From positions 1 through 64,000 of the forward strand of contig JAKLJW010000023.1 of the NCBI GenBank assembly GCA_023150935.1: a DNA stretch of 64,000 nt, written 5' to 3'. How positions within the stretch are numbered: position 1 is the first letter of the stretch; every line of letters begins with the position of its first letter. The stretch comes from Candidatus Binatia bacterium. GTDB lineage: Bacteria; Desulfobacterota; Binatia; HRBIN30. Shown here piece by piece: positions 1 through 9,822 of the stretch. The notes beneath the pieces were generated by a model. It ran no database searches, was not told where the DNA came from, and worked only from the letters and a program-made list of their open reading frames with translations. Both the position numbers and the translations under genes were made by a program.

Positions 1-256
<256 letters not shown>

Positions 257-305
257 GGCTCAGTCCTGCTCGCTCTCCAATCGGCGCTCGCGCCGTTTCC
301 CTACA

Positions 306-379
306 AGCCCAGGAGCGGAATCGAACCGCCGACCTCGTCCTTACCAAGGACGTGCTCTAACCGACTGAGCTACCTGGGC
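306..379 (-). tRNA. tRNA-Thr (GGT)
   Basis: A full cloverleaf reads on the minus strand: acceptor GCCCAGG pairs with CCTGGGC, anticodon stem CGTCC/GGACG, loop TTGGTAA with anticodon GGT, and a T-loop TTCGATT. It is 74 nt with discriminator U and no encoded CCA. It is the last tRNA before tuf. Confidence 0.96.
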
Positions 380-432
380 GTTTCCCGTATCAACGCTACG
401 GCTACCCGCAACCTCCGGCGCTCCCACGAGAG

Positions 433-506
433 AGCGGGAAACGGGATTCGAACCCGCGACCCTCAGCTTGGAAGGCTGATGCTCTAACCAACTGAGCTAC
501 TCCCGC
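433..506 (-). tRNA. tRNA-Gly (TCC)
   Basis: Cloverleaf on the minus strand with acceptor GCGGGAG/TTCCCGC, anticodon stem TCAGC/GCTGA and loop CTTCCAA giving anticodon TCC. The T-loop is TTCGAAT. It is 74 nt and CCA is not encoded. Third tRNA of the tuf-linked cluster. Confidence 0.96.
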
Positions 507-541
507 CTGCAGGTAGCGCCCCCTCGACAACCCTTAACAGA

Positions 542-627
<86 letters not shown>

Positions 628-635
628 CCACACTC

Positions 636-710
636 TGGAGCCGATGGCCAGACTTGAACTGGCAACCTACTGATTACAAGTCAGTTGCTCTACCCTTGAG
701 CTACATCGGC
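636..710 (-). tRNA. tRNA-Thr (TGT)
   Basis: Cloverleaf on the minus strand: acceptor GCCGATG/CATCGGC, anticodon stem ACTGA/TCAGT, loop CTTGTAA with anticodon TGT, and encoded 3' CCA. First tRNA of the four-tRNA cluster, 97 bp downstream of rlmB on the same strand. Confidence 0.95.
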
Positions 711-807
711 GTTTCTACCACGCATTCCACTACCACGAGGACTCTCGCCCACATCCCTGCGGCAGCTTGGCGTAAAACGTGCTTGTTACACTCCTCGTTC
801 TTGCCTG

Positions 808-1572
808 TCAAGGTGTCCTCGATCGCCGGTATAGCTCGTAAAGGACTACGGCGGCCGCCACCGACGCGTTGAGCGACTCGGCTTCTTTACACATCGGAAC
901 GAAAACGCGCCAATCGCAGTTGGCGGCCACCAGCGGTCGCAGGCCCGCCTCACCTCCGACAACGACGGTTACCCGGTTGGGCAGATCGGCAGTGTAGAGG
1001 TCGACGCCGTCCCCGGGGGTGAGCCCCACCACCCAGTATCCGGCGGCTTTGGCTTGCCCCAGCGCGCGGGCCACGTTCTTTACCCTTGCGACCGGAAGGC
1101 GGGCGGCGGCCCCTGCGGCACCAGCCTCGACCGAGGCGGTCACGCCGACCGCGCCATCCTCCGGCAAGAGGAGCCCCCCAGCCCCGACGGCCTCGGCCGT
1201 GCGCATTATCGCCCCCAGATTGTGCGGGTCCTGAATATGATCCACGAGCACCAGCATCGCCGCCCCGCTGTCAATGACACGCTCGGTAGAGACAAACGGA
1301 AACGGGGCCACTTCCGCCACCAATCCCTGATGCCGCGCCGTCCCCACCATCGCCACGAGTTCGCGTCTCTCGGTCGGCTCCACGCGTACTCCCCTGGCCC
1401 GCGCCGCCGCGACAACTGCGGCCTGACGCGGAGCAAGAGGCTCCTCGCATAGCAGGACGCGCACTCTGGTCGGCTGGGAGGTCAGCCATGCGCCAATAGC
1501 ATGCGCACCGTACAACACCCCGCTGCGCTCGCCGCGCAACTCGGGTGCGTTTACAAATCGGCGGCGCTTCAT
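808..1572 (-). CDS. rlmB: 23S rRNA (guanosine-2'-O-)-methyltransferase RlmB, SpoU family
   Basis: The 254-residue protein has the TrmH/SpoU knotted-fold signatures: an N-terminal substrate-binding region (VLYGAHAIGAWL, residues 19-30), the N-x-G-x-x-x-R motif (NLGAIMR, from residue 118), the GGEAGL motif (206-211) and ESLNASVA (232-239) before the C-terminal helix. The family 2'-O-methylates G2251 in the 23S peptidyl-transferase loop using S-adenosylmethionine. It lies upstream of the tRNA-tuf cluster on the same strand. The ATG start sits only 15 bp from the divergent lptF start; an internal GTG at 1518 (VLYGAHA) is an alternative. TrmH paralogues modify other RNA sites, so the exact target is inferred. 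Confidence 0.9.
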   Translation of the reverse strand: MKRRRFVNAPELRGERSGVLYGAHAIGAWLTSQPTRVRVLLCEEPLAPRQAAVVAAARARGVRVEPTERRELVAMVGTARHQGLVAEVAPFPFVSTERVIDSGAAMLVLVDHIQDPHNLGAIMRTAEAVGAGGLLLPEDGAVGVTASVEAGAAGAAARLPVARVKNVARALGQAKAAGYWVVGLTPGDGVDLYTADLPNRVTVVVGGEAGLRPLVAANCDWRVFVPMCKEAESLNASVAAAVVLYELYRRSRTP

Positions 1573-1587
1573 TACGATCGGCGCCGG

Positions 1588-2778
1588 GTGCGCACCATTG
1601 ACCGGTACATCCTGCGCGAAATCCTCGTTCCCTTCGGCCTGGGACTGGGGGTATTCACTCTCATTCTGCTGATTGCTCGCATCTTGAAATTGATCGAACT
1701 GGTCGTCAACCGTGGCGTACCAATCATCGACGTCCTGCGAGTCTTCTCCTACATCCTGCCCGCATTCCTCGAAGTAACGATTCCCATGGCCTTGCTGCTC
1801 GCCGTCCTGGTGGCGTTCGGCCGGTTGTCTTCGGACAGCGAGATCACCGCCCTGCAGACGTCCGGAGTGAGCTTGTGGCAGATGCTCCGGCCGGTCGCTC
1901 TGTTCGCACTCGCGGTTTTCGCGGTAGCGCTCGGCGTATCATGGTACGGTCGTGCATGGGGGAACGGCCTGCTACGCACGGGCCTCTACGAAATCGCCAA
2001 GACCGGGGCGACTGCGGCCATGAGAGAGAGGGTGTTCGCCGACGACTTCCCCGGACTGGTGATATACGTCGACCGGATGGGCCCCGGCGGCAACAGCCTG
2101 CGCGGAGTCCTGATCGCCGACACGCGGGAGAAGGGCCAGCGCAACACCATCCTGGCCCAATCCGGGACCCTGGTCCCGAACGAAAACCAGCACACGCTCA
2201 CGTTGCGCCTGGCTCACGGCAGTGTCCACTCGTTCGACAACCATGATCGCAGTTACCACCGGACCGACTTCAACACGTACGACATCAACCTGGATCTCAA
2301 CGCGGCGCTGGCACGTTTGCGGCCGCGCGAACGCGATCCGAGCGAGATCCCGTCGGCGGAGTTACGCAGGCTGATCGCCGAAAAGGAGGCCACCGGCACT
2401 AGTGCTACCGCCGAGGTGGTGGAGATCCAGCGCCGACTGTCGATCCCCTTCGCCTGTCTTGGCTTCGCCGCCATCGCCGTGCCGCTCGGGATACAGCCCT
2501 CCCGCGCGGTCCGCTCCCGTGGCTTTATTCTCAGCATCGTACTGATCTTCATATATTACGTCTTCTTGTCCCTCGGCGAGAATCTGGGAAATCGCGGCAT
2601 CCTGCCGGCAGTAGTCGCCCTGTGGATACCCAACGCCTTCCTCGTCTTACTCGCCCTGGGAGCCTTCACCGTGGTTTCCCACGGGGGCCTCGGCAACTTG
2701 CGCGGCCGCCTCCTCTTCCACTGGCGGGCTAACCGACGACGACCTGCGGTCGCTACGGCGGGGCCGGGCAGACCATGA
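1588..2778 (+). CDS. lptF: LPS export ABC transporter permease LptF (YjgP/YjgQ family)
   Basis: LptF and LptG form the inner-membrane core of the LptB2FG transporter that extracts lipopolysaccharide and passes it to LptC. This 396-residue protein has the family layout: an N-terminal IDRYILREI amphipathic start, about three membrane segments, a periplasmic beta-jellyroll region (about residues 130-270) and three C-terminal membrane segments. The GTG start at 1588 is chosen because the family begins just there; the frame stays open back to an ATG at 1501, but that would run into rlmB. It overlaps lptG by ATGA. Confidence 0.9.
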   Translation: MRTIDRYILREILVPFGLGLGVFTLILLIARILKLIELVVNRGVPIIDVLRVFSYILPAFLEVTIPMALLLAVLVAFGRLSSDSEITALQTSGVSLWQMLRPVALFALAVFAVALGVSWYGRAWGNGLLRTGLYEIAKTGATAAMRERVFADDFPGLVIYVDRMGPGGNSLRGVLIADTREKGQRNTILAQSGTLVPNENQHTLTLRLAHGSVHSFDNHDRSYHRTDFNTYDINLDLNAALARLRPRERDPSEIPSAELRRLIAEKEATGTSATAEVVEIQRRLSIPFACLGFAAIAVPLGIQPSRAVRSRGFILSIVLIFIYYVFLSLGENLGNRGILPAVVALWIPNAFLVLLALGAFTVVSHGGLGNLRGRLLFHWRANRRRPAVATAGPGRP

Positions 2779-3875
2779 CTCACCGACATCGCCTCCCTGG
2801 CAAGACCGCCAGCGGCTACCTGATCCGGGAATTCCTCGCCTTGTTCGCGCCCATTCTGGCGGCCTTCGTCGTCTTGTTCATAATCATCGACTTCTTCGAG
2901 AGGCTGCGCACCTTTCTCTCGTACGACGCCGCAGCCGTAGCCATCCTCAAGTACTTCTTCTTCAAGATCCCGCTCATGGTGACCCTTGTACTGCCCCCGG
3001 CCGTAGTTGCCGCCACGTTGCTCGGGCTCGGCATGTTGGCCCGCCGCAATGAGATAGTCGCGTTCCGGGCATCGGGAATCAGTTTGCTCCAGACCGCGGG
3101 CCCGCTTCTCGCCATGGCGACCGTAATCAGCCTGGCGGCGCTCGCGTGGAACGAGACCGTTGTACCCTACTGCGCGCAGCGTTTTCAGTACGTCAACGTC
3201 GTCGAAATCAAGAAACAGAGGCAGAAAGGGATCCTGAGCGAGCGCAACATCTGGTACCACGGCGCCAACGGCTTCTACAGCATCGATCATCTGGACCCCC
3301 GACGTGAAACTCTTGCCGGCCTGACCGTGTACCGCACTGCGCCCGACTTCGGCATCCAGACGATCATCGAAGCCCCGTCGGGACAGTGGAAGGGCGGGAG
3401 GTGGGAGCTGATCGGTGCAGTGGAACGTACGGTCAGGGCCAACGGAGAAATCGAAACGCGGCCGGTCGATGCGGCCACCGAGGTCATCCCGGAAACCCTG
3501 GGCGACTTCCTCGATGTCCACCGCGAACCCGAGGAACTCAGCTATCTTGCGTTACGCCGAAGAGTGCTGGCGCTCAGTCGCAAAGGAATCGACCCGTCGC
3601 CTTTCCTGGTCGACCTGCACCTCAAGCTCGCGGTACCCTTCATGCCACTGGTTCTTGCCGCCGTGGCGATCCCGATCGCGGGACGCGTGAGCCGTCATCC
3701 GAGCCTCGCCGGCACGGTCGGGGTCGGCTTCGCCGTCGGTTTCCTGTACTGGATCGTGCTCGGCCTGGCGAACTCGCTGGGCGTCAGCGGCGCACTCCCG
3801 CCCGCAATCGCCGCGTGGGCCGCCAATATCATCTTTGCCCTGGTCGCCGCGGCGCTCTTCCTGTTCGCGGAGTGA
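2775..3875 (+). CDS. lptG: LPS export ABC transporter permease LptG (YjgP/YjgQ family)
   Basis: Second permease of the LPS exporter, 366 residues. It has the same architecture as LptF: N-terminal SGYLIREFLALF, hydrophobic helices near residues 22-42, 60-85 and 100-120, a soluble periplasmic middle and C-terminal helices at about 275-365. The ATG overlaps the lptF stop as ATGA, so translation is probably coupled. Which of the two genes is truly F and which G is assigned by order only. The gene converges on rpsI with a 33-bp gap in which no T-rich intrinsic terminator is seen. Confidence 0.9.
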   Translation: MTHRHRLPGKTASGYLIREFLALFAPILAAFVVLFIIIDFFERLRTFLSYDAAAVAILKYFFFKIPLMVTLVLPPAVVAATLLGLGMLARRNEIVAFRASGISLLQTAGPLLAMATVISLAALAWNETVVPYCAQRFQYVNVVEIKKQRQKGILSERNIWYHGANGFYSIDHLDPRRETLAGLTVYRTAPDFGIQTIIEAPSGQWKGGRWELIGAVERTVRANGEIETRPVDAATEVIPETLGDFLDVHREPEELSYLALRRRVLALSRKGIDPSPFLVDLHLKLAVPFMPLVLAAVAIPIAGRVSRHPSLAGTVGVGFAVGFLYWIVLGLANSLGVSGALPPAIAAWAANIIFALVAAALFLFAE

Positions 3876-3908
3876 CGCGGCAACCAACCCGCCGCATCGG
3901 CACCTGGC

Positions 3909-4307
3909 CTAGCGCTTCGAGTATTGCGGACGCTTACGGGCCTTGTGTCGGCCGTACTTCTTACGTTCCACTTCGCGGGGGTCGCGCGTGACGTAGCCGG
4001 CCTTCTTGAGTGGGGCACGAAGCTCCGAATTCGCCAACATCAGTGCCCGCGTCACACCGTGCCTGACCGCCGCAGCCTGCGCGGCCAACCCGCCGCCCCT
4101 GACGTTAGCGGCAACGTCGAACTGCCCGCTGCTGTTCGTGAGCCGGAACGGCTGCTCAATTATCATCTGTGACGTCGGTCTCGGGAAGTAGTCTTCCACC
4201 GCCCGATGGTTGATTCTGACCTGCCCCGTACCAGGTGACAGGCGAACCCTAGCAACTGCCGACTTGCGCTTCCCGGTCGCCGCGAACGTAACACTTCCTT
4301 CCGCCAT
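3909..4307 (-). CDS. rpsI: 30S ribosomal protein S9
   Basis: The 132-residue protein has the S9 hallmarks: ATGKRKSAVARVRL near the N-terminus, the GGGLAAQAAAVRHGVTRAL segment and the basic tail ending RKRPQYSKR, whose last residues reach the P-site tRNA. The ATG at 4307 is preferred over one at 4313 because the AGGGGA ribosome-binding site lies 6 nt before it but overlaps the upstream one. It follows rplM by 14 bp, the normal rplM-rpsI operon. Confidence 0.97.
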   Translation of the reverse strand: MAEGSVTFAATGKRKSAVARVRLSPGTGQVRINHRAVEDYFPRPTSQMIIEQPFRLTNSSGQFDVAANVRGGGLAAQAAAVRHGVTRALMLANSELRAPLKKAGYVTRDPREVERKKYGRHKARKRPQYSKR

Positions 4308-4321
4308 GAACATTCCCCTGC

Positions 4322-4768
4322 CTAGCGCACCGGCATATCGACGAGCGTCGGCTTCTGGGCCACATGTGGATGATCCGGCCCGCGGTAGACCTTCAATTTA
4401 GTCGCCAAACTACGACCGAGCCGATTCTTGGGCAACATGCCTTCGACTGCTTTTCGGAGCAGGCGTTCCGGGCTTTCGGCCATCTCCCGGCCCGCGGTCC
4501 GCACACGCAGGCCGCCCGGGTAACCGCTGTGGCGGTAGTAAAGCTTGTCACGCAATTTGGAACCGGTAAGGCGCATCCCTTCGATGTTGATCACTACCAC
4601 GAAATCGCCCGCATCGTGGTGCGGCACGAAGCAAGCGGAGTTCTTGCCTCGCAGGATGTTGGCGATTCGAGTCGCCATACGACCGACCACCTGGTCCTGC
4701 GCGTCCATCAGGTACCAGCGGCGGGCCGCCAGGCTCTCCTCACGGCTCGGCATGTATGTTCGTTTCAT
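4322..4768 (-). CDS. rplM: 50S ribosomal protein L13
   Basis: The 148-residue protein carries L13 motifs: RRWYLMDAQDQVVGRMATRIANILRGK, split here as WYLMDA and GRMATRIA, then GDFVVVINIEGMRLTGSK, YYRHSGYPGGL and EGMLPKNRLGR. L13 is an early assembly protein of the 50S subunit. The start at MKRTYMPS is chosen because the open frame further upstream only reads through tRNA-Asp. tRNA-Asp and tRNA-Val lie just upstream on the same strand. Confidence 0.97.
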   Translation of the reverse strand: MKRTYMPSREESLAARRWYLMDAQDQVVGRMATRIANILRGKNSACFVPHHDAGDFVVVINIEGMRLTGSKLRDKLYYRHSGYPGGLRVRTAGREMAESPERLLRKAVEGMLPKNRLGRSLATKLKVYRGPDHPHVAQKPTLVDMPVR

Positions 4769-4848
4769 GACGCTGCTTGGCTCTCCACTCGTTTCACTGT
4801 ATGGCCACCCGCGGCAGCCCGACGGCACATCGCCCTCCTCCAAGAAGA

Positions 4849-4926
<78 letters not shown>

Positions 4927-5008
4927 TCGATGCGCCGCGCGATGAATTCCTCGCCTCTCCTTCTACGCCCGTCGACACCGCGTCTGTCAAACGGTGCCGC
5001 CATTCGCA

Positions 5009-5080
5009 TGGGCGGTATCCGATTTGAACGGATGACCCCCGGCTTGTAAGGCCGATGCTCTTCCGCTGAGCTAACCGCCC
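5009..5080 (-). tRNA. tRNA-Val (TAC)
   Basis: Cloverleaf with acceptor GGGCGGT/ACCGCCC, anticodon loop CTTACAA giving TAC, and T-loop TTCAAAT. It is 72 nt with no encoded CCA and begins only 17 bp after the hup stop codon, suggesting processing from a hup-tRNA transcript. Confidence 0.94.
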
Positions 5081-5097
5081 CGATACGTTCCCCTGAT

Positions 5098-5370
5098 TCA
5101 GTTCAAGGAGTCTTTCAGGGTCTTACCCGCCTTGAACTTAGCGGCCTTTGTCGCCGCAATCTCGATACTTGCTCCGGTCTTCGGGTTGCGCCCGGTCCGG
5201 GCCTTACGAACCGAGACGGCGAACGTCCCAAACCCGGAGATGTTAACCTTTTCGCCTTGCTTGAGGGCGGAGACGATATCCTCGAAGAGCGTGTTCACCG
5301 CACGCTCCGCCGTCAAGCGAGGGAGATCAACCTTGCTGGCCACCGACTCGATGAGGTCCGCTTTCGTCAT
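5098..5370 (-). CDS. hup: HU family nucleoid DNA-binding protein
   Basis: The 90-residue protein matches HU/IHF throughout: MTKADLIESVA start, the GEKVNISGFGTF turn (residues 40-51), and the DNA-contacting arm RTGRNPKTG with the intercalating proline. HU dimers bend and compact DNA. It follows lon on the same strand, as hupB follows lon in E. coli, and precedes tRNA-Val by 17 bp. HU rather than IHF is favoured by context, but sequence alone does not separate them with certainty. Confidence 0.94.
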   Translation of the reverse strand: MTKADLIESVASKVDLPRLTAERAVNTLFEDIVSALKQGEKVNISGFGTFAVSVRKARTGRNPKTGASIEIAATKAAKFKAGKTLKDSLN

Positions 5371-5452
5371 CGCCTCCCCCCGACAAAATTATCCAACATG
5401 AGCGGCGGTTAGTAACAGCGACCCTCGGGTATGTCAACGCGAGCCCACGTTT

Positions 5453-7903
5453 TCAGTGGGTAACTACATCGGGCGCCACGGGGGGTACGTCGAACGCGCC
5501 GGCAGCGACTGGCTGGTCCGCCGGCACGGGCCTTTTCAGAAACTCCTCCGGGCTTTCGAGCGCAAGCGCCTGCCGCAGCACCTGGTCCATGTGATCGACA
5601 AGCTTAATGGCCACGCTCTTCAGGACGAGCGGTGGAACGTCACGCACGTCCTTCTCGTTCTCCCCCGGGATCAGGACGGTCTTGATGCCACCGCGATGCG
5701 CCGCCAGCACCTTCTCTTTCAGCCCCCCGATAGGCAGGATGCGGCCCCGGAGGGTAACCTCGCCGGTCATGGCGATGTCGTTGCGCACGGGGATCTTGGT
5801 CAGCGCCGACACCAGCGCCGTCGCCATGGTAATTCCGGCCGAAGGGCCATCTTTGGGCGTCGCGCCCTCCGGCACGTGAATGTGGATGTCCACCCGCTGG
5901 TAGAAGTCCCGCTCCAGCCCCAGCTCTTCAGCGCGAGAGCGAACATAGCTCAGCGCCGCCTGAGCCGACTCCTGCATCACGTCGCCCAGGCGCCCGGTAA
6001 TGATCAGCTTCCCTTTCCCCGGCATCACGGTGACCTCAGTCCCGAGCAGCTCGCCACCCATCTCCGTCCATGCCAATCCCGTGGCGACCCCCACCTTCTG
6101 TTCGCCCTCCGCCTTGCCGACGCGGTATCGTGGCGGCCCCAGGAATTTCGGCAGATTCTTGCTCGAAACGACCACCTTGGTACTGCGATCTTTCTTGAGG
6201 ATCTCAACGGCCACTTTCCTGGCGATCGCAGCGATCTCGCGTTCCAGGTTGCGAACGCCCGCCTCGCGCGTGTAGTGCCGAACGAGACCGAGTATGGCAT
6301 TGTCCGAGATCTCGAGATTCTCGCCCTGGAGCCCGTTCGCCTCGCGCTGCTTCTCGACAAGGTAACGTTTCGCGATGTTGAGCTTCTCTAGGTCCGTGTA
6401 GCCGGCAATCCGGATGATCTCCATGCGGTCCTGCAACGGCCGCGGGATGCGATCAAGCGTGTTCGCGGTGGTGATGAACATCACCTTGGAAAGATCGTAG
6501 TCGACGTCGAGGTAGTGGTCGTTAAAGCTCGAGTTCTGTTCCGGGTCGAGCACCTCGAGCAGCGCCGAAGATGGATCGCCACGGAAGTCGGTCGACATCT
6601 TGTCGACCTCGTCGAGGAGAAACACCGGGTTGCTGGAGCCCGCCTTCTTCATCGATTGGATGATCTTACCCGGCAGCGCACCGATGTACGTCCGCCGGTG
6701 CCCGCGGATCTCCGCCTCGTCGCGGACGCCCCCGAGCGACACTCGCACGAACTTGCGACCGGTAGCCCGAGCGATCGACTTGCCAAGCGACGTCTTGCCG
6801 ACTCCGGGTGGGCCGACCAGACACAGAATCGGCCCCTTAGTCTGCGCCACCAGCGACTGCACAGCAAGGTATTCGAGGATGCGCTGCTTGACCTTCTCGA
6901 GACCGTAGTGGTCCTCTTCGAGAACTCTCTCGGCCTCCGCTATGTCGAGCTTGTCCTCGGTGAACTCGTTCCACGGCAATGAAATGAGCCAGTCGATGTA
7001 ATTCCGCACCACCGTCGCCTCGGCCGACATTGGCGACATCATCTTGAGCTTCTTCAGTTCCTTCTCGGCCTTCTCCTTGGCCTCCGTCGAGATTTTCTTC
7101 TGCTTGATCTTTTCTTCGAGCTCCTGGATCTCGTTCTTGAACTCGTCTTTCTCGCCGAGTTCCTTCTGGATCGCCCGCATCTGCTCGTTGAGGTAGTACT
7201 CCTTCTGAGTCTTCTCCATCTGCTTCTTGACACGCGTCCGAATACGCTTCTCGACTTCGAGGATCTCGATCTCGGAGCGCATGTGGCCGAGGACGCGTTC
7301 GAGACGCTCGGCGGGGTTAATGACCTCGAGCAGGATCTGCTTGTCCTCAATCTTGATCCCGAGGTGGGCGACTATGGTGTCCGCAAGTCGCGAGGGTTCG
7401 TCGATGGACGCCACCGACATGATCATCTCGGGCGGTATCTTCTTGTTGAGCTTGACGTAGTTCTCGAACGTGGAGTTGACCGAACGGATCAGGGCCTCCA
7501 CTTCGGTCGTCTTCTCGCAATCCTCCTCGATTTCTTCGGCCTGCACGAGGAAAAATTCGGCCTCGTCGAGGTAGCGAACTATCCGCGCCCGCTTCTTGCC
7601 CTCCACCAGCACCTTGACCGTGCCGTCGGGTAGGCGCAGCAACTGCACCACGGTACCGAGCGTACCGACCCTGAAGATGTCCTCCTCGGCGGGGTCATTG
7701 GTCTTCGCTTCGCGCTGCGCCGCGAGCAGAATGAACTTCTGCTTGTTCATTGCCTCTTCGAGGGCCCTGATCGATTTCTGCCGCCCTACGAAGAGAGGTA
7801 CAACCATGTGAGGGAAAACGATGATATCGCGAAGCGGCAACAGGGGGATGCGGAGGCTCCCGCCCGATCCCGGGTTGTCGCGCTTGTCGTTTCGAAAGAG
7901 CAT
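5453..7903 (-). CDS. lon: ATP-dependent endopeptidase La (Lon)
   Basis: Lon is a cytosolic AAA+ protease for damaged and regulatory proteins. The 816-residue product has the N-terminal LON substrate domain (from about residue 18), a charged coiled coil (about 215-290), Walker A GPPGVGKT (364-371), Walker [10 protein letters not shown] (428-436), and the protease domain with the catalytic Ser-Lys dyad: PKDGPSAG (Ser688) and GGLKEKV (Lys731). The ATG at 7903 is chosen because GAAAGGA lies 8 nt upstream; an in-frame GTG at 7924 would add seven residues. It sits 25 bp after clpX. Confidence 0.97.
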   Translation of the reverse strand: MLFRNDKRDNPGSGGSLRIPLLPLRDIIVFPHMVVPLFVGRQKSIRALEEAMNKQKFILLAAQREAKTNDPAEEDIFRVGTLGTVVQLLRLPDGTVKVLVEGKKRARIVRYLDEAEFFLVQAEEIEEDCEKTTEVEALIRSVNSTFENYVKLNKKIPPEMIMSVASIDEPSRLADTIVAHLGIKIEDKQILLEVINPAERLERVLGHMRSEIEILEVEKRIRTRVKKQMEKTQKEYYLNEQMRAIQKELGEKDEFKNEIQELEEKIKQKKISTEAKEKAEKELKKLKMMSPMSAEATVVRNYIDWLISLPWNEFTEDKLDIAEAERVLEEDHYGLEKVKQRILEYLAVQSLVAQTKGPILCLVGPPGVGKTSLGKSIARATGRKFVRVSLGGVRDEAEIRGHRRTYIGALPGKIIQSMKKAGSSNPVFLLDEVDKMSTDFRGDPSSALLEVLDPEQNSSFNDHYLDVDYDLSKVMFITTANTLDRIPRPLQDRMEIIRIAGYTDLEKLNIAKRYLVEKQREANGLQGENLEISDNAILGLVRHYTREAGVRNLEREIAAIARKVAVEILKKDRSTKVVVSSKNLPKFLGPPRYRVGKAEGEQKVGVATGLAWTEMGGELLGTEVTVMPGKGKLIITGRLGDVMQESAQAALSYVRSRAEELGLERDFYQRVDIHIHVPEGATPKDGPSAGITMATALVSALTKIPVRNDIAMTGEVTLRGRILPIGGLKEKVLAAHRGGIKTVLIPGENEKDVRDVPPLVLKSVAIKLVDHMDQVLRQALALESPEEFLKRPVPADQPVAAGAFDVPPVAPDVVTH

Positions 7904-7911
7904 GCAATGCG

Positions 7912-7918
7912 TCCTTTC
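7912..7918 (-). promoter_or_regulatory. Ribosome-binding site of lon
   Basis: GAAAGGA on the minus strand, 8 nt before the ATG at 7903. It would lie inside the gene if the upstream GTG at 7924 were used, so it decides the start. Confidence 0.7.
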
Positions 7919-7928
7919 GCTCACACCT

Positions 7929-9182
7929 TCAGGCGGTTTCGGCCGCCTTCTGATAGAGCACGATCGGGGCCTCGCCCTTGGTCACCACCTCCTCCGACAC
8001 AAGAACCTCCTTGATGGACGGCTGCGAGGGGATCTCGTACATGATGTCGAGCATTGTGTTCTCGAGGATGGCCCGTAGCCCGCGCGCCCCCGACTTCCGC
8101 TTGAGCGCCTCGCGCGCGATCGCGCGCAACGCGCCCTCGGTAAACTTGAGATGCACCGCCTCCATCTCAAACAACTTCTGGTACTGCCGCGTCAACGCGT
8201 TTTTCGGCTCGCGCAGAATGCGAACCAGATCTTCCTCGGCGAGCTCGTCCAGCGTGGCAATGACCGGCAGGCGGCCGACGAATTCCGGTATGAGGCCGAA
8301 CTTGAGAAGATCTTCCGTCTGCACCTCGTGCAGCAACTCGCTTACGCTGCGCTCCTCCTTCCGGCGAATGTCCGCTCCGAAACCGATCCCCTTCATACCG
8401 ATGCGCCTGCGGATGATGTCTTCGAGACCGACAAACGCCCCCCCGCAGATAAAGAGAATGTTGGAGGTATCAACCTGTAGGAACTCCTGCTGCGGGTGTT
8501 TGCGTCCACCCTTTGGCGGAACGCTCGCCGTGGTCCCCTCGATAATCTTCAGGAGGGCCTGCTGAACCCCCTCGCCGGACACGTCCCGGGTGATAGACGG
8601 GTTGTCGCCCTTGCGCGATATCTTGTCGATCTCGTCGATATACACGATTCCGCGCTGCGCCTTCTCCACGTCATAGTCCGCGTTCTGTAGCAGGCTCAGG
8701 ATGATGTTCTCCACGTCCTCGCCTACGTAGCCGGCTTCGGTAAGACTCGTCGCATCGGCAATTGTGAAAGGAACCTGGAGGAAACGAGCCAGGGTCTGCG
8801 CCAGAAGCGTCTTGCCCGACCCGGTCGGTCCGATGAGCAGGATATTGGACTTCTGCAGCTCGACATCGCCGGTCACCAGCTGGCTGTCGATGCGCTTGTA
8901 GTGGTTGTGGACAGCTACCGCCAGGACCTTCTTCGCCCGCTCCTGTCCGATGACGTACTGGTCAAGTACTTTCTTGATTTCGGACGGCTTAGGCACCGCA
9001 GACGTCGACGCGAGACCCTCTTCCTGATCGCACTCCTCCGCAATGATGTCGTTACAAAGGTCGATGCACTCGTCGCAGATGTACACCGTGGGGCCGGCAA
9101 TCAGCTTTCGGACCTCGTCCTGGCTCTTGCCGCAGAAAGAGCAGACGAGATTGCCGCCCCGGTCGTCCCCGTGTTTCGCCAT
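7929..9182 (-). CDS. clpX: ClpXP unfoldase subunit ClpX
   Basis: ClpX is the AAA+ unfoldase that feeds substrates to ClpP. The 417-residue protein has the N-terminal four-cysteine zinc domain (Cys14, Cys17, Cys36, Cys39), Walker A GPTGSGKT (118-125), the pore loop GYVGED, Walker [10 protein letters not shown] and the IGFG loop that docks on ClpP. It lies 7 bp after clpP and 25 bp before lon, the standard order. Confidence 0.98.
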   Translation of the reverse strand: MAKHGDDRGGNLVCSFCGKSQDEVRKLIAGPTVYICDECIDLCNDIIAEECDQEEGLASTSAVPKPSEIKKVLDQYVIGQERAKKVLAVAVHNHYKRIDSQLVTGDVELQKSNILLIGPTGSGKTLLAQTLARFLQVPFTIADATSLTEAGYVGEDVENIILSLLQNADYDVEKAQRGIVYIDEIDKISRKGDNPSITRDVSGEGVQQALLKIIEGTTASVPPKGGRKHPQQEFLQVDTSNILFICGGAFVGLEDIIRRRIGMKGIGFGADIRRKEERSVSELLHEVQTEDLLKFGLIPEFVGRLPVIATLDELAEEDLVRILREPKNALTRQYQKLFEMEAVHLKFTEGALRAIAREALKRKSGARGLRAILENTMLDIMYEIPSQPSIKEVLVSEEVVTKGEAPIVLYQKAAETA

Positions 9183-9189
9183 ACCGTCC

Positions 9190-9786
9190 TCACGCTTTCC
9201 GAGCTGGCCTGGCGGCGATCACATCGTCCACCAGGCCGTACTCCACCGCCTGCTTCCCCGTCAGAAACAGGTCTCGGTCGGTGTCCTTCTCGACCTTCTT
9301 CAGACTCTGTCCGGTGTGCTTGACCAGGATATTGTTGAGTTGCTCCCGGATCCGCAGGATCTCGCGCGCCTGGATGTCGATGTCGGTCGCCTGCCCCTGC
9401 ACTCCGCCAAGCGGCTGGTGAATCATGATCCGCGCGTGCGGCAACGCATAGCGCTTGCCGCGCGCCCCGGCTGCAAGCAGCCACGCCGCCATGCTCGCCG
9501 CCTGGCCAAGGCACAGGGTCGAAACCTCCGGCTTGATGTATTGCATCGTATCGTAGATCGCCAGGCCGGCCGTCACCGATCCGCCGGGAGAGTTTATGTA
9601 GAAGTGAATTTCGCGCTCGGGGTCTTCGGACTCCAGAAACAGAAGCTGGGCTGTGATCAGATTGGCGATGTCATCCGTAACCGGCGAGCCCAGAAAGACG
9701 ATGCGGTCTTTCAGTAGCCGCGAGTAGATGTCGTAGGCACGTTCGCCACGCCCGGTCTGCTCGACCACGATGGGAACAAGGCTCAT
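9190..9786 (-). CDS. clpP: ATP-dependent Clp protease proteolytic subunit ClpP
   Basis: The 198-residue protein is the serine peptidase that forms a tetradecameric chamber with ClpX. The catalytic triad is visible as Ser98 (GQAASMAA), His123 (RIMIHQP) and Asp172 (TDRDLF). The oxyanion-loop segment INSPGGSV is at about 65-72. A short N-terminal propeptide may be removed. It follows tig by 36 bp in the same direction. Confidence 0.98.
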   Translation of the reverse strand: MSLVPIVVEQTGRGERAYDIYSRLLKDRIVFLGSPVTDDIANLITAQLLFLESEDPEREIHFYINSPGGSVTAGLAIYDTMQYIKPEVSTLCLGQAASMAAWLLAAGARGKRYALPHARIMIHQPLGGVQGQATDIDIQAREILRIREQLNNILVKHTGQSLKKVEKDTDRDLFLTGKQAVEYGLVDDVIAARPARKA

Positions 9787-9822
9787 GGCGTCGCGCCTTC
9801 CTCTAACACAACCATCAAAAGC

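Noticed and set aside
3876-3908. Intrinsic terminator between lptG and rpsI
   Set aside because: No stem followed by a T-run on either strand; Rho-dependent ending is more likely.
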